The notes beneath the pieces are model-generated. The model did not search any database. It was given only the letters and a program-made list of their open reading frames with translations, and was not told the origin of the DNA. Shown here in pieces: positions 17,263 through 25,714 of a stretch of 64,000 bases of DNA (position 1 is the first letter of the stretch; each line of letters starts with the position of its first letter). Location of the stretch: positions 496,001-560,000 of the forward strand of contig NZ_JAHCVJ010000001.1 of NCBI RefSeq assembly GCF_018476885.1. The letters are read 5' to 3'. The DNA is from Geoanaerobacter pelophilus. Its GTDB lineage: Bacteria > Desulfobacterota > Desulfuromonadia > Geobacterales > DSM-12255. Both the position numbers and the translations under genes were made by a program.

Positions 17263-18231
17263 CTACATGCCAGAGAGATCTTTCAGAGAACGAGACCCGG
17301 TTTCCCTCTGTATCTGTTCAATCAGATATTCGAGGCTGGCATCGCCGTAGACGGTATGGTTCTCCGTAATGCTGGTGTTCTTGGCATCGCCTTCGCTCAG
17401 GGCGGCATCCTCAGCCTTAACGCCACGGGCATAGACAACAGCGGGCACCCGGTCGATGCCGTATCGTCTAAACAACAGCGGATCGACAGCCAGGCTGGCT
17501 GGCAGCATCTCGCACTTGCCATCTGCAGGATTGCACGACGCATCACGTTGCAGCACCGATGCGATGTACCTGATGGTCGGCTGGATCTTCGTCATCCCCT
17601 CCACAAAACCACGCATGACCAGGGTAACGTTCGGGTCACGCAAACGGGCCACCGAAGCCGCATAGTTCCTGACTGTCTGCAACGGCATGGCCGCTGAGAT
17701 AAAGACGTAAACCCGTTCATCGCTGCCGAGCTTACCGTGAGCTTGAGTCTTGCTGTCCGGATAGAACTTAGCTGAAGTGTTACCAAAGAGTTCTCCCGTT
17801 ATCCGCTCCGTTTCGCTCTTCAGCCGACCCTGAAATTCCGGGGAATGGTAGTAGGCGTTTAATGTTTCAGCTGCCTGTTTCATTTCGTGCTCAGCGACAT
17901 TGGCCGGGATTTTGATGGTTCCGGTCATCCGGTCCGCACTGTCGAGCACCGCCGAAACCTCAGGAGTGCCCAACGGCTGAGGCTGCTGCTCATTCCAGAA
18001 CTTCCCACCAACAAAGACCTTCACCCGCTGCCGGTCGCCGCTGATGACAGCCCGGCCCGGTTTGCCGGCACAGGTCCCGATGGCCTTCAGGTAGATGCTC
18101 TCCCCATCCTGTCGTTCCGTCTGGTAACAGGCGTCCGGCGTATCGATGAAGAGCTGCCGGGGATTGTCCCCTCGAACAACTGCGGGAATGACCAGGGCGG
18201 CCAGTGTCAATTGAGCGCATAACCGACGCAA
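17263..18231 (-). CDS. trbC: TrbC-type F pilus assembly protein
   Basis: A 322-residue protein with an N-terminal signal sequence (LTLAALVIPAVVRG). The C-terminal half matches F TrbC/TraW-like thioredoxin-fold proteins: DERVYVFISAAMPLQTVRNY, VTLVMRGFVEGM and the cis-proline region YGIDRVPAVVYARG. The start is TTG 18231 behind AAGGAGGG, overlapping traU by 25 bp. The N-terminal 150 residues, with four cysteines, exceed what F TrbC has. In F, TrbC acts with TraW in pilus assembly in the periplasm. Confidence 0.85.
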   Translation of the reverse strand: MRRLCAQLTLAALVIPAVVRGDNPRQLFIDTPDACYQTERQDGESIYLKAIGTCAGKPGRAVISGDRQRVKVFVGGKFWNEQQPQPLGTPEVSAVLDSADRMTGTIKIPANVAEHEMKQAAETLNAYYHSPEFQGRLKSETERITGELFGNTSAKFYPDSKTQAHGKLGSDERVYVFISAAMPLQTVRNYAASVARLRDPNVTLVMRGFVEGMTKIQPTIRYIASVLQRDASCNPADGKCEMLPASLAVDPLLFRRYGIDRVPAVVYARGVKAEDAALSEGDAKNTSITENHTVYGDASLEYLIEQIQRETGSRSLKDLSGM

Positions 18232-19235
18232 CAGACCCTCCTTCGTGTCAGAGACCAGAGAAAATTGTCCGGTGAAGTATTGGCCGTGCCGAAGGGCGGG
18301 TTCTTTGCCGTTCCCCAGATTAGTGACGGCCTGCCGATGGGAATGCAGTCATTGCCTCGCACTGGCCTTGCTATCTGGAGACGGTAGTTGCTCTTGACCA
18401 GGATCGGCGTCACGACCCCAGCGCTGGCACACTGATTGATGCCGGTATCATAGAGAAGCGTTTCCCGCCCGAGCTTGAACAGCAGCCGGGCCGCCAATCC
18501 GGCATTCACATTCAGTGGGTTGTTTTCGATCATGCTGCCAGACAGGGGGTAGAACGAGCCCCAACTCCCCATGCACCAGAACAGCGGATCTATCGGCTGG
18601 GTCACGGTCGCCGCTACGCTGTCGGCAACACACGCCAGTTGCGAGACCGGGTTACCGAACAGAAGCGCTTCCGGGTTGATGATGAATGACAGGCTGTCGT
18701 CATTCCACATTGGATCGACTTCCGTCATATAGGCCAGGTCGAATGCCTTGTTCTCGGCGCAGGGGAAGTCCATGAAGAGGCGCAAAATCGACCAGGCCGG
18801 GAAATAGTAGTAATGGGCCTGTTGGAAAGCAAAGTCCGAATCGCCATACTCCTTGCTCCGATTCTCTCCGGAAGAATAGCCGGGTTTCGGGTTATTCATG
18901 CCGGTCCCCATCACCGGAAAACAGTACGGGTCCTTGACCGTTTCGATCATGCGGGCATGCTCCCAGAACGCGGTGGAGACACCCATGATCAGTATCCCTT
19001 TGCTGTCCGGACAGGCGCAGACCGGCGACGTAATGTTGCCGGGAGCTGATTCGGCGCCGTTGCCATAGGTGACACTGCCCATCTTCACCGGAAACATGCA
19101 CTGCCAGCAGATGTCGGTCACCGGGTTGAGCACCTTTCCCTTGCAGGCCCCACCGGCAGCATGGGCAACCGTTACGGACAGAAAAAGCATGACCATGGTG
19201 ATGATCGAGATGTTATTCAGCTGGTTCGTCCTCAT
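18207..19235 (-). CDS. traU: TraU, F-type transfer protein
   Basis: A 342-residue periplasmic protein with a signal peptide (MVMLFLSVTVAHAA) and the conserved cysteine pattern of TraU (DICWQCMFPVKMG, PVCACPD, YCFPVMGTG, FWCMGSWGSFYPLSG). F TraU is needed mainly for DNA transfer rather than for pilus formation. It overlaps the upstream lipoprotein gene by 23 bp and trbC by 25 bp, so the operon is tightly coupled. The many cysteines fit the operon's own DsbC-like isomerase. Confidence 0.92.
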   Translation of the reverse strand: MRTNQLNNISIITMVMLFLSVTVAHAAGGACKGKVLNPVTDICWQCMFPVKMGSVTYGNGAESAPGNITSPVCACPDSKGILIMGVSTAFWEHARMIETVKDPYCFPVMGTGMNNPKPGYSSGENRSKEYGDSDFAFQQAHYYYFPAWSILRLFMDFPCAENKAFDLAYMTEVDPMWNDDSLSFIINPEALLFGNPVSQLACVADSVAATVTQPIDPLFWCMGSWGSFYPLSGSMIENNPLNVNAGLAARLLFKLGRETLLYDTGINQCASAGVVTPILVKSNYRLQIARPVRGNDCIPIGRPSLIWGTAKNPPFGTANTSPDNFLWSLTRRRVCCVGYALN

Positions 19236-19683
19236 ACCGCACCCTGAACTCGGACCCTTCGTCTGTAATGATGATTGCCGGCAGATTGCTGTCGGTCAAA
19301 TACCGACCAATAGCCCCTTTGCCACCTTGAAGCTTTGCGTTTGCCTGGAACTGTTCGGCTGAGATGTCGCCCCAGTCGAAAGAGCGGAAGCGACTCTGCA
19401 CCGTTAGGACCTGGTCCATGATCTTTCCGTCGGCACTGAAGCTATCCATGACCCTGCGGGACAGGACGAACTGCTTGCCACGTTCTGTTGTTGCCGATTC
19501 CGACGCACCGCTGGTCAGTGCTCGGCCCGCCTTGGCCACCCAGTTGATTGGAGCAAGAATAGGAGCCGCCACGGTTGGCAGCCGGGTGGTTTCCTCAACA
19601 GTCGTCCAGGATTCGTGGGAGCAACCGGCGCAGAGTGCCAGGATGCCGGCCATGGCGAGACATCGAGCTAGCAGTGGCTTCAT
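19213..19683 (-). CDS. Unnamed lipoprotein between traW and traU
   Basis: A 156-residue protein with a type II signal peptide and lipobox LALCAGC (Cys21 at the cut). The mature part has no cysteine motif; its C-terminus LPAIIITDEGSEFRVRYEDE is beta-rich. Its ATG overlaps the traW stop (ATGA). No F-operon counterpart is known to me at this position. It is probably an outer-membrane-anchored component. Confidence 0.7.
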   Translation of the reverse strand: MKPLLARCLAMAGILALCAGCSHESWTTVEETTRLPTVAAPILAPINWVAKAGRALTSGASESATTERGKQFVLSRRVMDSFSADGKIMDQVLTVQSRFRSFDWGDISAEQFQANAKLQGGKGAIGRYLTDSNLPAIIITDEGSEFRVRYEDEPAE

Positions 19684-20336
19684 GGATTCCCTTTCTTGTC
19701 ATGCGATAATCTTGATGCCGCCTTCGCCTTGCCGACCGGCAACGCCACTTCAGTTACCTCCATCAACCGTCTATTCTGTTTGATGACCGATGGCACGGCC
19801 TTCAGTTTGAGACGTTCGATGAGCCTCCGGTCGGCATAGAACACCGGACGACTGACCCGCTTTGTTACGGTTCCGAAGCTTCCTTCCGTGAGGAGAAGCG
19901 TCACATCGAGCCGCTTGTCATACTCCGATGCGGCAAGCCACTTGACCTGATCAGGATCATTGCCGTTAATGACCACCAGTGTTTTCGGGTAGGTCACATA
20001 ATCGAGCGGGTTGAAGGTGTACCCCTTGGGGTAGAGAATCCCTCCCTTGCCGTCGGGGACGTCGATCTCGGTGGTATAGGTCATATCAACCGGGAAGATC
20101 CGGCTCCGTTTCGCTCGCGGCAGGTTCATCCTGTCCGGAGGCCCCTGGTAGTTTTCGACCTTCCGTTTGTCCAGGACCTTGTTCCAGTCCACCTGCCGGG
20201 ACCGTTCCTCGATCTCGGTCAGGGCGTCCCGTTCCGAGATCCGGTACGTCATGCCGAATGTACCGAGCACCTTGGCCTGCACCGAAGTAGCGCCAATGGC
20301 CATCGCAATCACTGCCAATCCTGACCGCCTGATCAC
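19680..20336 (-). CDS. traW: TraW, F-type pilus assembly protein
   Basis: A 218-residue secreted protein with a GTG start at 20336 overlapping the traN stop by 4 bp. The signal peptide (LAVIAMAIGATSVQA) is followed by the TraW N-terminus (YRISERDALTEIEERSRQVDW). The C-terminal part shows the paired strands KTLVVINGNDPDQVKW and RRLIERLKLKAVPSVIKQ usual for TraW. It acts with TrbC in pilus assembly. Confidence 0.88.
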   Translation of the reverse strand: MIRRSGLAVIAMAIGATSVQAKVLGTFGMTYRISERDALTEIEERSRQVDWNKVLDKRKVENYQGPPDRMNLPRAKRSRIFPVDMTYTTEIDVPDGKGGILYPKGYTFNPLDYVTYPKTLVVINGNDPDQVKWLAASEYDKRLDVTLLLTEGSFGTVTKRVSRPVFYADRRLIERLKLKAVPSVIKQNRRLMEVTEVALPVGKAKAASRLSHDKKGNP

Positions 20337-23300
20337 TTCGGTGTCGCCTGGTACTTGTTCTGGATGTTCTGCATGATGGTCTCTTGCGACCCCTGGATTT
20401 TGGTGGCCAAATCCTTCTGCACATCGTCAAAGTATTCCGTGAGATCGATCCGCGAAAAGTCCAGGGCCTGGAATTCATCGGGGGTAAAGCCACGGCAGTT
20501 CGGTTGTTCCGGCACCCCCCAGGCACCGTTCGGCTGGAAGGCATGCAGTTGCGGTCTACCCTGTTCATGGATGATTCTTGCCATTTTCGAGTTGAAGCAG
20601 CAGAAACTTTTCGCCTTCTGCACACATCCCACCAGTGCCCATTTCTTCTCACAATAGTCCCCCACGTAATGGCAGTCCTTGGCCGCGTTCTGCATCCCGG
20701 TCTGGATATCGCCCTGATCACAGCCGCTTCCCATCAGCACCTTCATGACCACCAGTATGACCACTGCAATGGCGATGGTGGCCGGGTTGAAGAGAGCCGC
20801 AGCATACGCCTGCAAGCCGGCACCGACAGCTGAGGCACCGGTGGCGCCGCTGGCCATGGTAGCGTAGGCCCCGGTTGCCGCTGCCCCTGAGAGGGTGGTG
20901 GTTGTGCCGGTTGCAGTAACCACGGTCATGGACGTCACTGCTCCGGTGGCGGTGGTCGATATGGCCGAAATCTGGGCTGCACCGGTCACCAGGGCGTTTC
21001 CGTAATAGGCGACCTGGCCGATTTCGTAGGCCATCTGGATGCCTTGTACCGCCGCTTGGATGCTACCGCCGGTATCCTCGGAAGCGACCTGGTCACTCTC
21101 GCAACAGTTGTTGATATAACCGACCTTCATTCCAGGTGGGCGACAGCGTGAGGCCTTGCCGTTGAAGATGTACAGCTGGCCGAGACACTGGCCGTTGGGG
21201 TCACGTGGTCCGTCGTCCTGGAGCATTGTTTCGTCGAGAGTAGTCGTTATCTCTGCACCGGGAGTTCCCGGGTTGAAACAGGGGTTAGGGGAACACTGCA
21301 TCTTGCTCTGATATTCCATGCAGGCATACTGCGTCCCGAGTGGACAGGTATTGAACCCCTCAAAGCAGCTATCCTTCTGCGTGTTATAGATCCCGGCCCC
21401 TGAACAGATCGGCACCGCCTCGCATTTGCCGACGGGCAGCGGCATGTAGGTCGTTCCTGCCGGGCAGTCGTGCTGGGTTTCGGAGAGACACTTGTCGAGT
21501 GTGGTCGAGTAAGCGGTGGTTGCTGCCTGGGAGAAGCCGGGGTCTTGCGGGCAGGTTATCCCCTGGAGGCATTTGAAGTCGGCCTGACTCCAGCTGTACG
21601 TGCCGCAATTCCTTGTAAGTGTAGCCTGACAGACGTTGAGGCTCGGGTCATAGGCGCCGTTGGCGCACACCGGGGCGGAATAACAGAGATTGGCGGCGGC
21701 ATCGAGCGAGTAGGCGCCGCAATCCCTGGTGATAGTTGCCTCACAGAGGTCTGTCGAACTGTTCAGCGTTCCATTGGGACAGGCGGGCGCAAGAATGCAG
21801 AGTCCTGAAGTGCTGTCGTATGTTCCCTGGCTACAGGTTGGTGAGTAAGTTGTCCAACAGACATCCAGGCTGGGATCGAAATTGCCGTCGGTACAAGTGG
21901 GATTGGTGGCAGACAGACACTGATTGCCATTGATGAGCGCCTGTCCGGGAGGACAAATCATCTGTGGTGAGGACATTCCGAAAGATCCCGACAGCATCCA
22001 GTCACTGGCCGGCGAACCGTCGCAATATCGGTCCATGAAGTAGTAGCTGCAGTTGCCGACGCTGTCGCATTGCAGGGCCGACAGGGCGTAGCCGGTGCTG
22101 GTCAGCTCCGTTCTGGTAAGAAGGTCCAGCGGAGACTGGATCGTCATGGCGTCAGAGCCAAGGCAGCAATAATTCGCCACGACACTGACCTGACCCTGGG
22201 GACCGTTAGGACAGGAAATGCTCACGTTGCAGCAGGAATCGGCATACGATGTACAGAGAAATGATTGCGGGCTGCAGGACAAAACCTGTTGCGAACTGGC
22301 ATTGGTAATGGCGTCGCACTTGTTGGTGACTACGTTGTACGTCGTGCCTGTCGGGCATTCCGGAGTTTTTTCGCACCGTCCACGGGTGCTGTTGTAACCG
22401 TAGCCGCTCGGGCAGGACGGTACGATGGGTTGAACGCAGAGATTGTATTGAGCGTTGTAGCTGCCGTAGGTGCAGATCGGCGCACGCTGGCAGACACCGG
22501 TCTGGGCAGTGTAGGAATAACCGTTGGCAGCATCGCACACCGGCATCCAGGCTTTTTCGCACCGGTCCTTTGCCGCCACGAATGTTCCGCCATCAGTGCA
22601 GGCTGCCGACTTGACGCAGCGGTCATAGGTGGGGCTTGCCGGGTTACCATCATAGGCGTAGCCGACGGGACAATCGTTCTGAACCAGTTTTTCGCACCGG
22701 TCAGTCGCTGGATTAAAGGTGCCGTTTTCAGGGCAGACTACGGCCTTGGTACATTTATCGATACCTGCATCCCAGCTGTAACCGCTGCCGCATAGGTTCT
22801 GAGCCGTTGCCTGGCACATGTCACGGGTCGGCTCCAGGGTTGAGCCCCCCGGACAGACCGGTGCGGTATAGGTCTCCACGCATTCAGTGGAGCCTACCGG
22901 ACAGAATTGCCCTTGAGCCGTCTGAATACAGTTAGCTACCTCGCCCGGATCAGCCGCATAGCCGTTATTGTTGAGATCCTGGCCACACATAATGTTGCTG
23001 ATGGCATTGGGGTCAGGTGGCGGAGGCGGGGGTGGCGGCGGTGGTGGAGTGATTGTGCCGGGATCGACATAGGAAAGCGCACAATCGAGCTTGCCGGGAA
23101 ACTCCACGATCTGTGAGGTACGTGCTCCATCAAGACCGCTGGTCCAGACGCCGTTACTCCCCATGACAACTGCCTGCGGGTCCTGGCCGACGTAAGGACC
23201 GGCTGCCGGCCAGTTCGTAAAGGATAGTCCCGTACCGTCAAGCGTAGTAAATCCGCCAGGACCGAATTCCTTCCAGGCGTCGATATAGGTGCTCTTCGCA

Positions 23301-23704
23301 GAAGATGACGCACCGAGATACGCACCGTAGCGCTTGAGTAAGAAGTCCAGCGTCTGTTGACTGCCGATGCTGACCGGCTTGGCAGCACCGAACTGGCCCA
23401 GGGCAAGCATCCGCTTGAGTGAAGCCGTATCAGTACCGGTCATCAGGTATTCCCGGCTGATGTTGGCCGCAAAGTCGAAATAACCGTCGGGAAGCGACTG
23501 ACTGCCGCTGACCGCCGATTTGGCGATGGCGTAGGTCTTGCCATTGAACTCGGTGAAGAACGCCAGAGCATCGATATAGCGATAGGTGGTTCCCGTTGTG
23601 ATCGCGTCCTGACAGCTGACAACGGCCTGCGCCGTAGTGGCCACCCCGGAGAGGGAGAGCAGGAGAACTGCATAGAGGACTGAATAGGCGATACGGAATA
23701 GCAT
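20333..23704 (-). CDS. traN: TraN, cysteine-rich mating-pair stabilisation protein
   Basis: A 1123-residue exported protein. After the signal peptide comes a region of about 220 residues, a run of eleven prolines (near residue 220), then about ten cysteine-rich repeats of 30-45 residues of the form C-x(3-5)-G-x-Y-D/N-x(5-8)-D-x-C (about 235-790). A glycine/alanine-rich segment with a membrane helix (AIAVVILVVMKVLM) precedes the TraN C-terminal block with CFNSKMARIIHEQGRPQL, NCRGFTPDEFQALDFSRIDL. That block identifies TraN, the outer-membrane adhesin that contacts the recipient. The repeat array is much longer than in F TraN and may set recipient specificity. Confidence 0.88.
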   Translation of the reverse strand: MLFRIAYSVLYAVLLLSLSGVATTAQAVVSCQDAITTGTTYRYIDALAFFTEFNGKTYAIAKSAVSGSQSLPDGYFDFAANISREYLMTGTDTASLKRMLALGQFGAAKPVSIGSQQTLDFLLKRYGAYLGASSSAKSTYIDAWKEFGPGGFTTLDGTGLSFTNWPAAGPYVGQDPQAVVMGSNGVWTSGLDGARTSQIVEFPGKLDCALSYVDPGTITPPPPPPPPPPPDPNAISNIMCGQDLNNNGYAADPGEVANCIQTAQGQFCPVGSTECVETYTAPVCPGGSTLEPTRDMCQATAQNLCGSGYSWDAGIDKCTKAVVCPENGTFNPATDRCEKLVQNDCPVGYAYDGNPASPTYDRCVKSAACTDGGTFVAAKDRCEKAWMPVCDAANGYSYTAQTGVCQRAPICTYGSYNAQYNLCVQPIVPSCPSGYGYNSTRGRCEKTPECPTGTTYNVVTNKCDAITNASSQQVLSCSPQSFLCTSYADSCCNVSISCPNGPQGQVSVVANYCCLGSDAMTIQSPLDLLTRTELTSTGYALSALQCDSVGNCSYYFMDRYCDGSPASDWMLSGSFGMSSPQMICPPGQALINGNQCLSATNPTCTDGNFDPSLDVCWTTYSPTCSQGTYDSTSGLCILAPACPNGTLNSSTDLCEATITRDCGAYSLDAAANLCYSAPVCANGAYDPSLNVCQATLTRNCGTYSWSQADFKCLQGITCPQDPGFSQAATTAYSTTLDKCLSETQHDCPAGTTYMPLPVGKCEAVPICSGAGIYNTQKDSCFEGFNTCPLGTQYACMEYQSKMQCSPNPCFNPGTPGAEITTTLDETMLQDDGPRDPNGQCLGQLYIFNGKASRCRPPGMKVGYINNCCESDQVASEDTGGSIQAAVQGIQMAYEIGQVAYYGNALVTGAAQISAISTTATGAVTSMTVVTATGTTTTLSGAAATGAYATMASGATGASAVGAGLQAYAAALFNPATIAIAVVILVVMKVLMGSGCDQGDIQTGMQNAAKDCHYVGDYCEKKWALVGCVQKAKSFCCFNSKMARIIHEQGRPQLHAFQPNGAWGVPEQPNCRGFTPDEFQALDFSRIDLTEYFDDVQKDLATKIQGSQETIMQNIQNKYQATPK

Positions 23705-23710
23705 CTGGTC

Positions 23711-25714
23711 TTACCTCGACTGCATCGGCTGTTTCTGACCGCTGGAACAGATGTTGTCCTTGCCCGCCAGTCGGAGTGTCTGGATCACCGTGGCAGCTTC
23801 GGCGAACTCGTTGATGCACTGGCAATCGATGACGATCTCTTCTCCGGGATCAGCCGGGCAGCTGTTGTCGATGCAGGTCTTGTAGAAAATGTCATAGGAC
23901 TGGGCGGGAACACGCATGTCGGTGACATTCCCGGTTGTCGTCACCTGGGTATCGGTCTTGGCGATGCGGGTCTTGCAGGCCACCTCGCATTCTGTTGCCG
24001 GGTCCCGTTGCGGCAGGTTGATGCTGCCATTGGCAACCGACCATCCCTGGGGACCGAGACGCGGGTCCTGGAAGGTCAGATTTGCCGTGTTGTCACTGGC
24101 GGATGAAACAACCTGGCCGAACCGGGTTGCCACATCTGAGAAGTCGTACTGCTGACTGCCGCAGACATAGGTACGCTTCTTATGCCACCAGTCGCGGCAG
24201 ATGTTGTTTGTTCCCACCTGGCCGGTGAACGGCTTGCACGAAGGGAGCTGGTTGAGACCGGTCGGATTGAAGTTCTGGTTGGTCACAACACTGTCGATCT
24301 CCTCATCCTTCAACCGGCAGTCCGGGTCATTCGCCAGCGTTGCGCACCTGTCCTCCACTGATTCCGTGTACTGGTCCTCCTTATAGTCGAAGAAATAACT
24401 CCAGTTGAAGGTTGGCCATTGGGCGCCCCCAGCCGGACATGACATACCGACCTGAACGGATGTATCGAAGCCGTTGATGATTCCGTCCACCGACGCCGAC
24501 GCGTTAGAACAGCCAGGGCCACCCATGTTGTTGATATTGAAAGTAGCTGACATCAGCTTTCCTAGCTTGGCGGGGTCCGGGGCCGAAACGGCGACGCTCT
24601 TGTAGGTGTGCCAGCCGTCACCGCCCGGATTGTCATTGCAGTTATTGTGGGCGGCTCCCGGCCCTCCGGGACCGGTATCCAGATATTGCAGGCGGTAGGT
24701 CAGATCATCGACCTTGTGGACACGCATGTAGATCAGATGATCGGTGCAGACCTGACCGGGGCCAGAGTCGTTGAACGACGTGACCGTGGTATCGACCCTG
24801 CCTGCGCGGTCAACGGTACAGACACTTGCCTTTCCCTGAGCCTGCCGTGCCGCACCTGAGTTGGAAATCAGGTAGTAGAAACTGCTCGGATCGGAGGGTT
24901 GGGAGGTGGCAGCTGAATCCCGGGCGGCAGTCAACTGTGGCCAGTTGGTGTAATAGCCGGTCAGGGTGGATACCGTTGGCGAGGAGGCAAAGGCGGCGAC
25001 ACTGGATGCGGCGTTGTTCGTCTGGGAGGTCACCTGCCCGTAATAGGTGATGGTAGTGATGTCGGTATTGACGCTGGTAATGGTAAAAGACGTGTTGCTG
25101 GTATGAACGGCATTGACGATGCCACCGCCGATGTCTTTGAGCACGATGGCACTGTTGACCCAGACCAGGTTGCTGCCACAACTGCTGTTGATGCAGTAAC
25201 AGCCGCCAAGATCGGTAATGGAGGCCGGGGCTTCAGAAACCCGACCATCCGCATCGGCTGCCCAGGTGTAGTATCTGCAGTTGGACCAGCTGCCGGCGTT
25301 GCAGGAGATGAAACCGTTGGCGCAAACCCCTGAGACGAGCGCCGGCACGGTATGGGCGTTGTCGATAGTCCCATCGGTATTGAGATCCTGACTGACAATC
25401 ACCTGCTGCAGGTCACCGGTGCCGGACGGCTGGATAAACACTTCCAGGAATTTTGCCGAAGAAGGTGCGGTAAGGGTTGCCGGAAAGCTTGTGGCGCCGT
25501 TCACGGTCTGCATAAGGTTCGAGGAATTGGTCATCGGCAACGAAATGTTGCTGTTGATGGCGTTCTTGCTGCCGAACCGCGACAGCGCTGACTTGCCGGC
25601 ATCCTGACCGGCGGTCTTTCCGTCGATAGCCAGAGCAGACGAACCCCCCATCATCACGGCCATTGCCAGACTAGCTGCGGTATTTCTTGACCATTTCACG
25701 GATTGCATCCTCAT
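23711..25714 (-). CDS. TraN-related exported protein, second adhesin-like gene
   Basis: A 667-residue protein with a signal peptide (SLAMAVMMGGSSALA) and ATG 25714 behind GGAG, overlapping traC by 44 bp. It holds about 24 cysteines. The C-terminal 250 residues (ADRCATLANDPDCRLKDEEID-like segment, FNPTGLNQLPSCKPF, CRDWWHKKRTYVC, ECEVACKTRI, CQCINEF) resemble the central cysteine block of TraN proteins. The N-terminal 300 residues are Ser/Thr/Asn-rich and beta-like. It may form a two-part adhesin with the neighbouring TraN. Confidence 0.7.
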   Translation of the reverse strand: MRMQSVKWSRNTAASLAMAVMMGGSSALAIDGKTAGQDAGKSALSRFGSKNAINSNISLPMTNSSNLMQTVNGATSFPATLTAPSSAKFLEVFIQPSGTGDLQQVIVSQDLNTDGTIDNAHTVPALVSGVCANGFISCNAGSWSNCRYYTWAADADGRVSEAPASITDLGGCYCINSSCGSNLVWVNSAIVLKDIGGGIVNAVHTSNTSFTITSVNTDITTITYYGQVTSQTNNAASSVAAFASSPTVSTLTGYYTNWPQLTAARDSAATSQPSDPSSFYYLISNSGAARQAQGKASVCTVDRAGRVDTTVTSFNDSGPGQVCTDHLIYMRVHKVDDLTYRLQYLDTGPGGPGAAHNNCNDNPGGDGWHTYKSVAVSAPDPAKLGKLMSATFNINNMGGPGCSNASASVDGIINGFDTSVQVGMSCPAGGAQWPTFNWSYFFDYKEDQYTESVEDRCATLANDPDCRLKDEEIDSVVTNQNFNPTGLNQLPSCKPFTGQVGTNNICRDWWHKKRTYVCGSQQYDFSDVATRFGQVVSSASDNTANLTFQDPRLGPQGWSVANGSINLPQRDPATECEVACKTRIAKTDTQVTTTGNVTDMRVPAQSYDIFYKTCIDNSCPADPGEEIVIDCQCINEFAEAATVIQTLRLAGKDNICSSGQKQPMQSR

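Noticed and set aside
20355-20833. Plus-strand frames opposite the end of traN
   Set aside because: No ribosome sites, and the opposite strand encodes the recognisable TraN C-terminal block.
22985-23050. The G-rich tract (GGTGGCGGAGGCGGGGGT) as a G-quadruplex regulatory site
   Set aside because: It simply encodes the polyproline hinge of TraN on the other strand. A structural role cannot be judged from the sequence.
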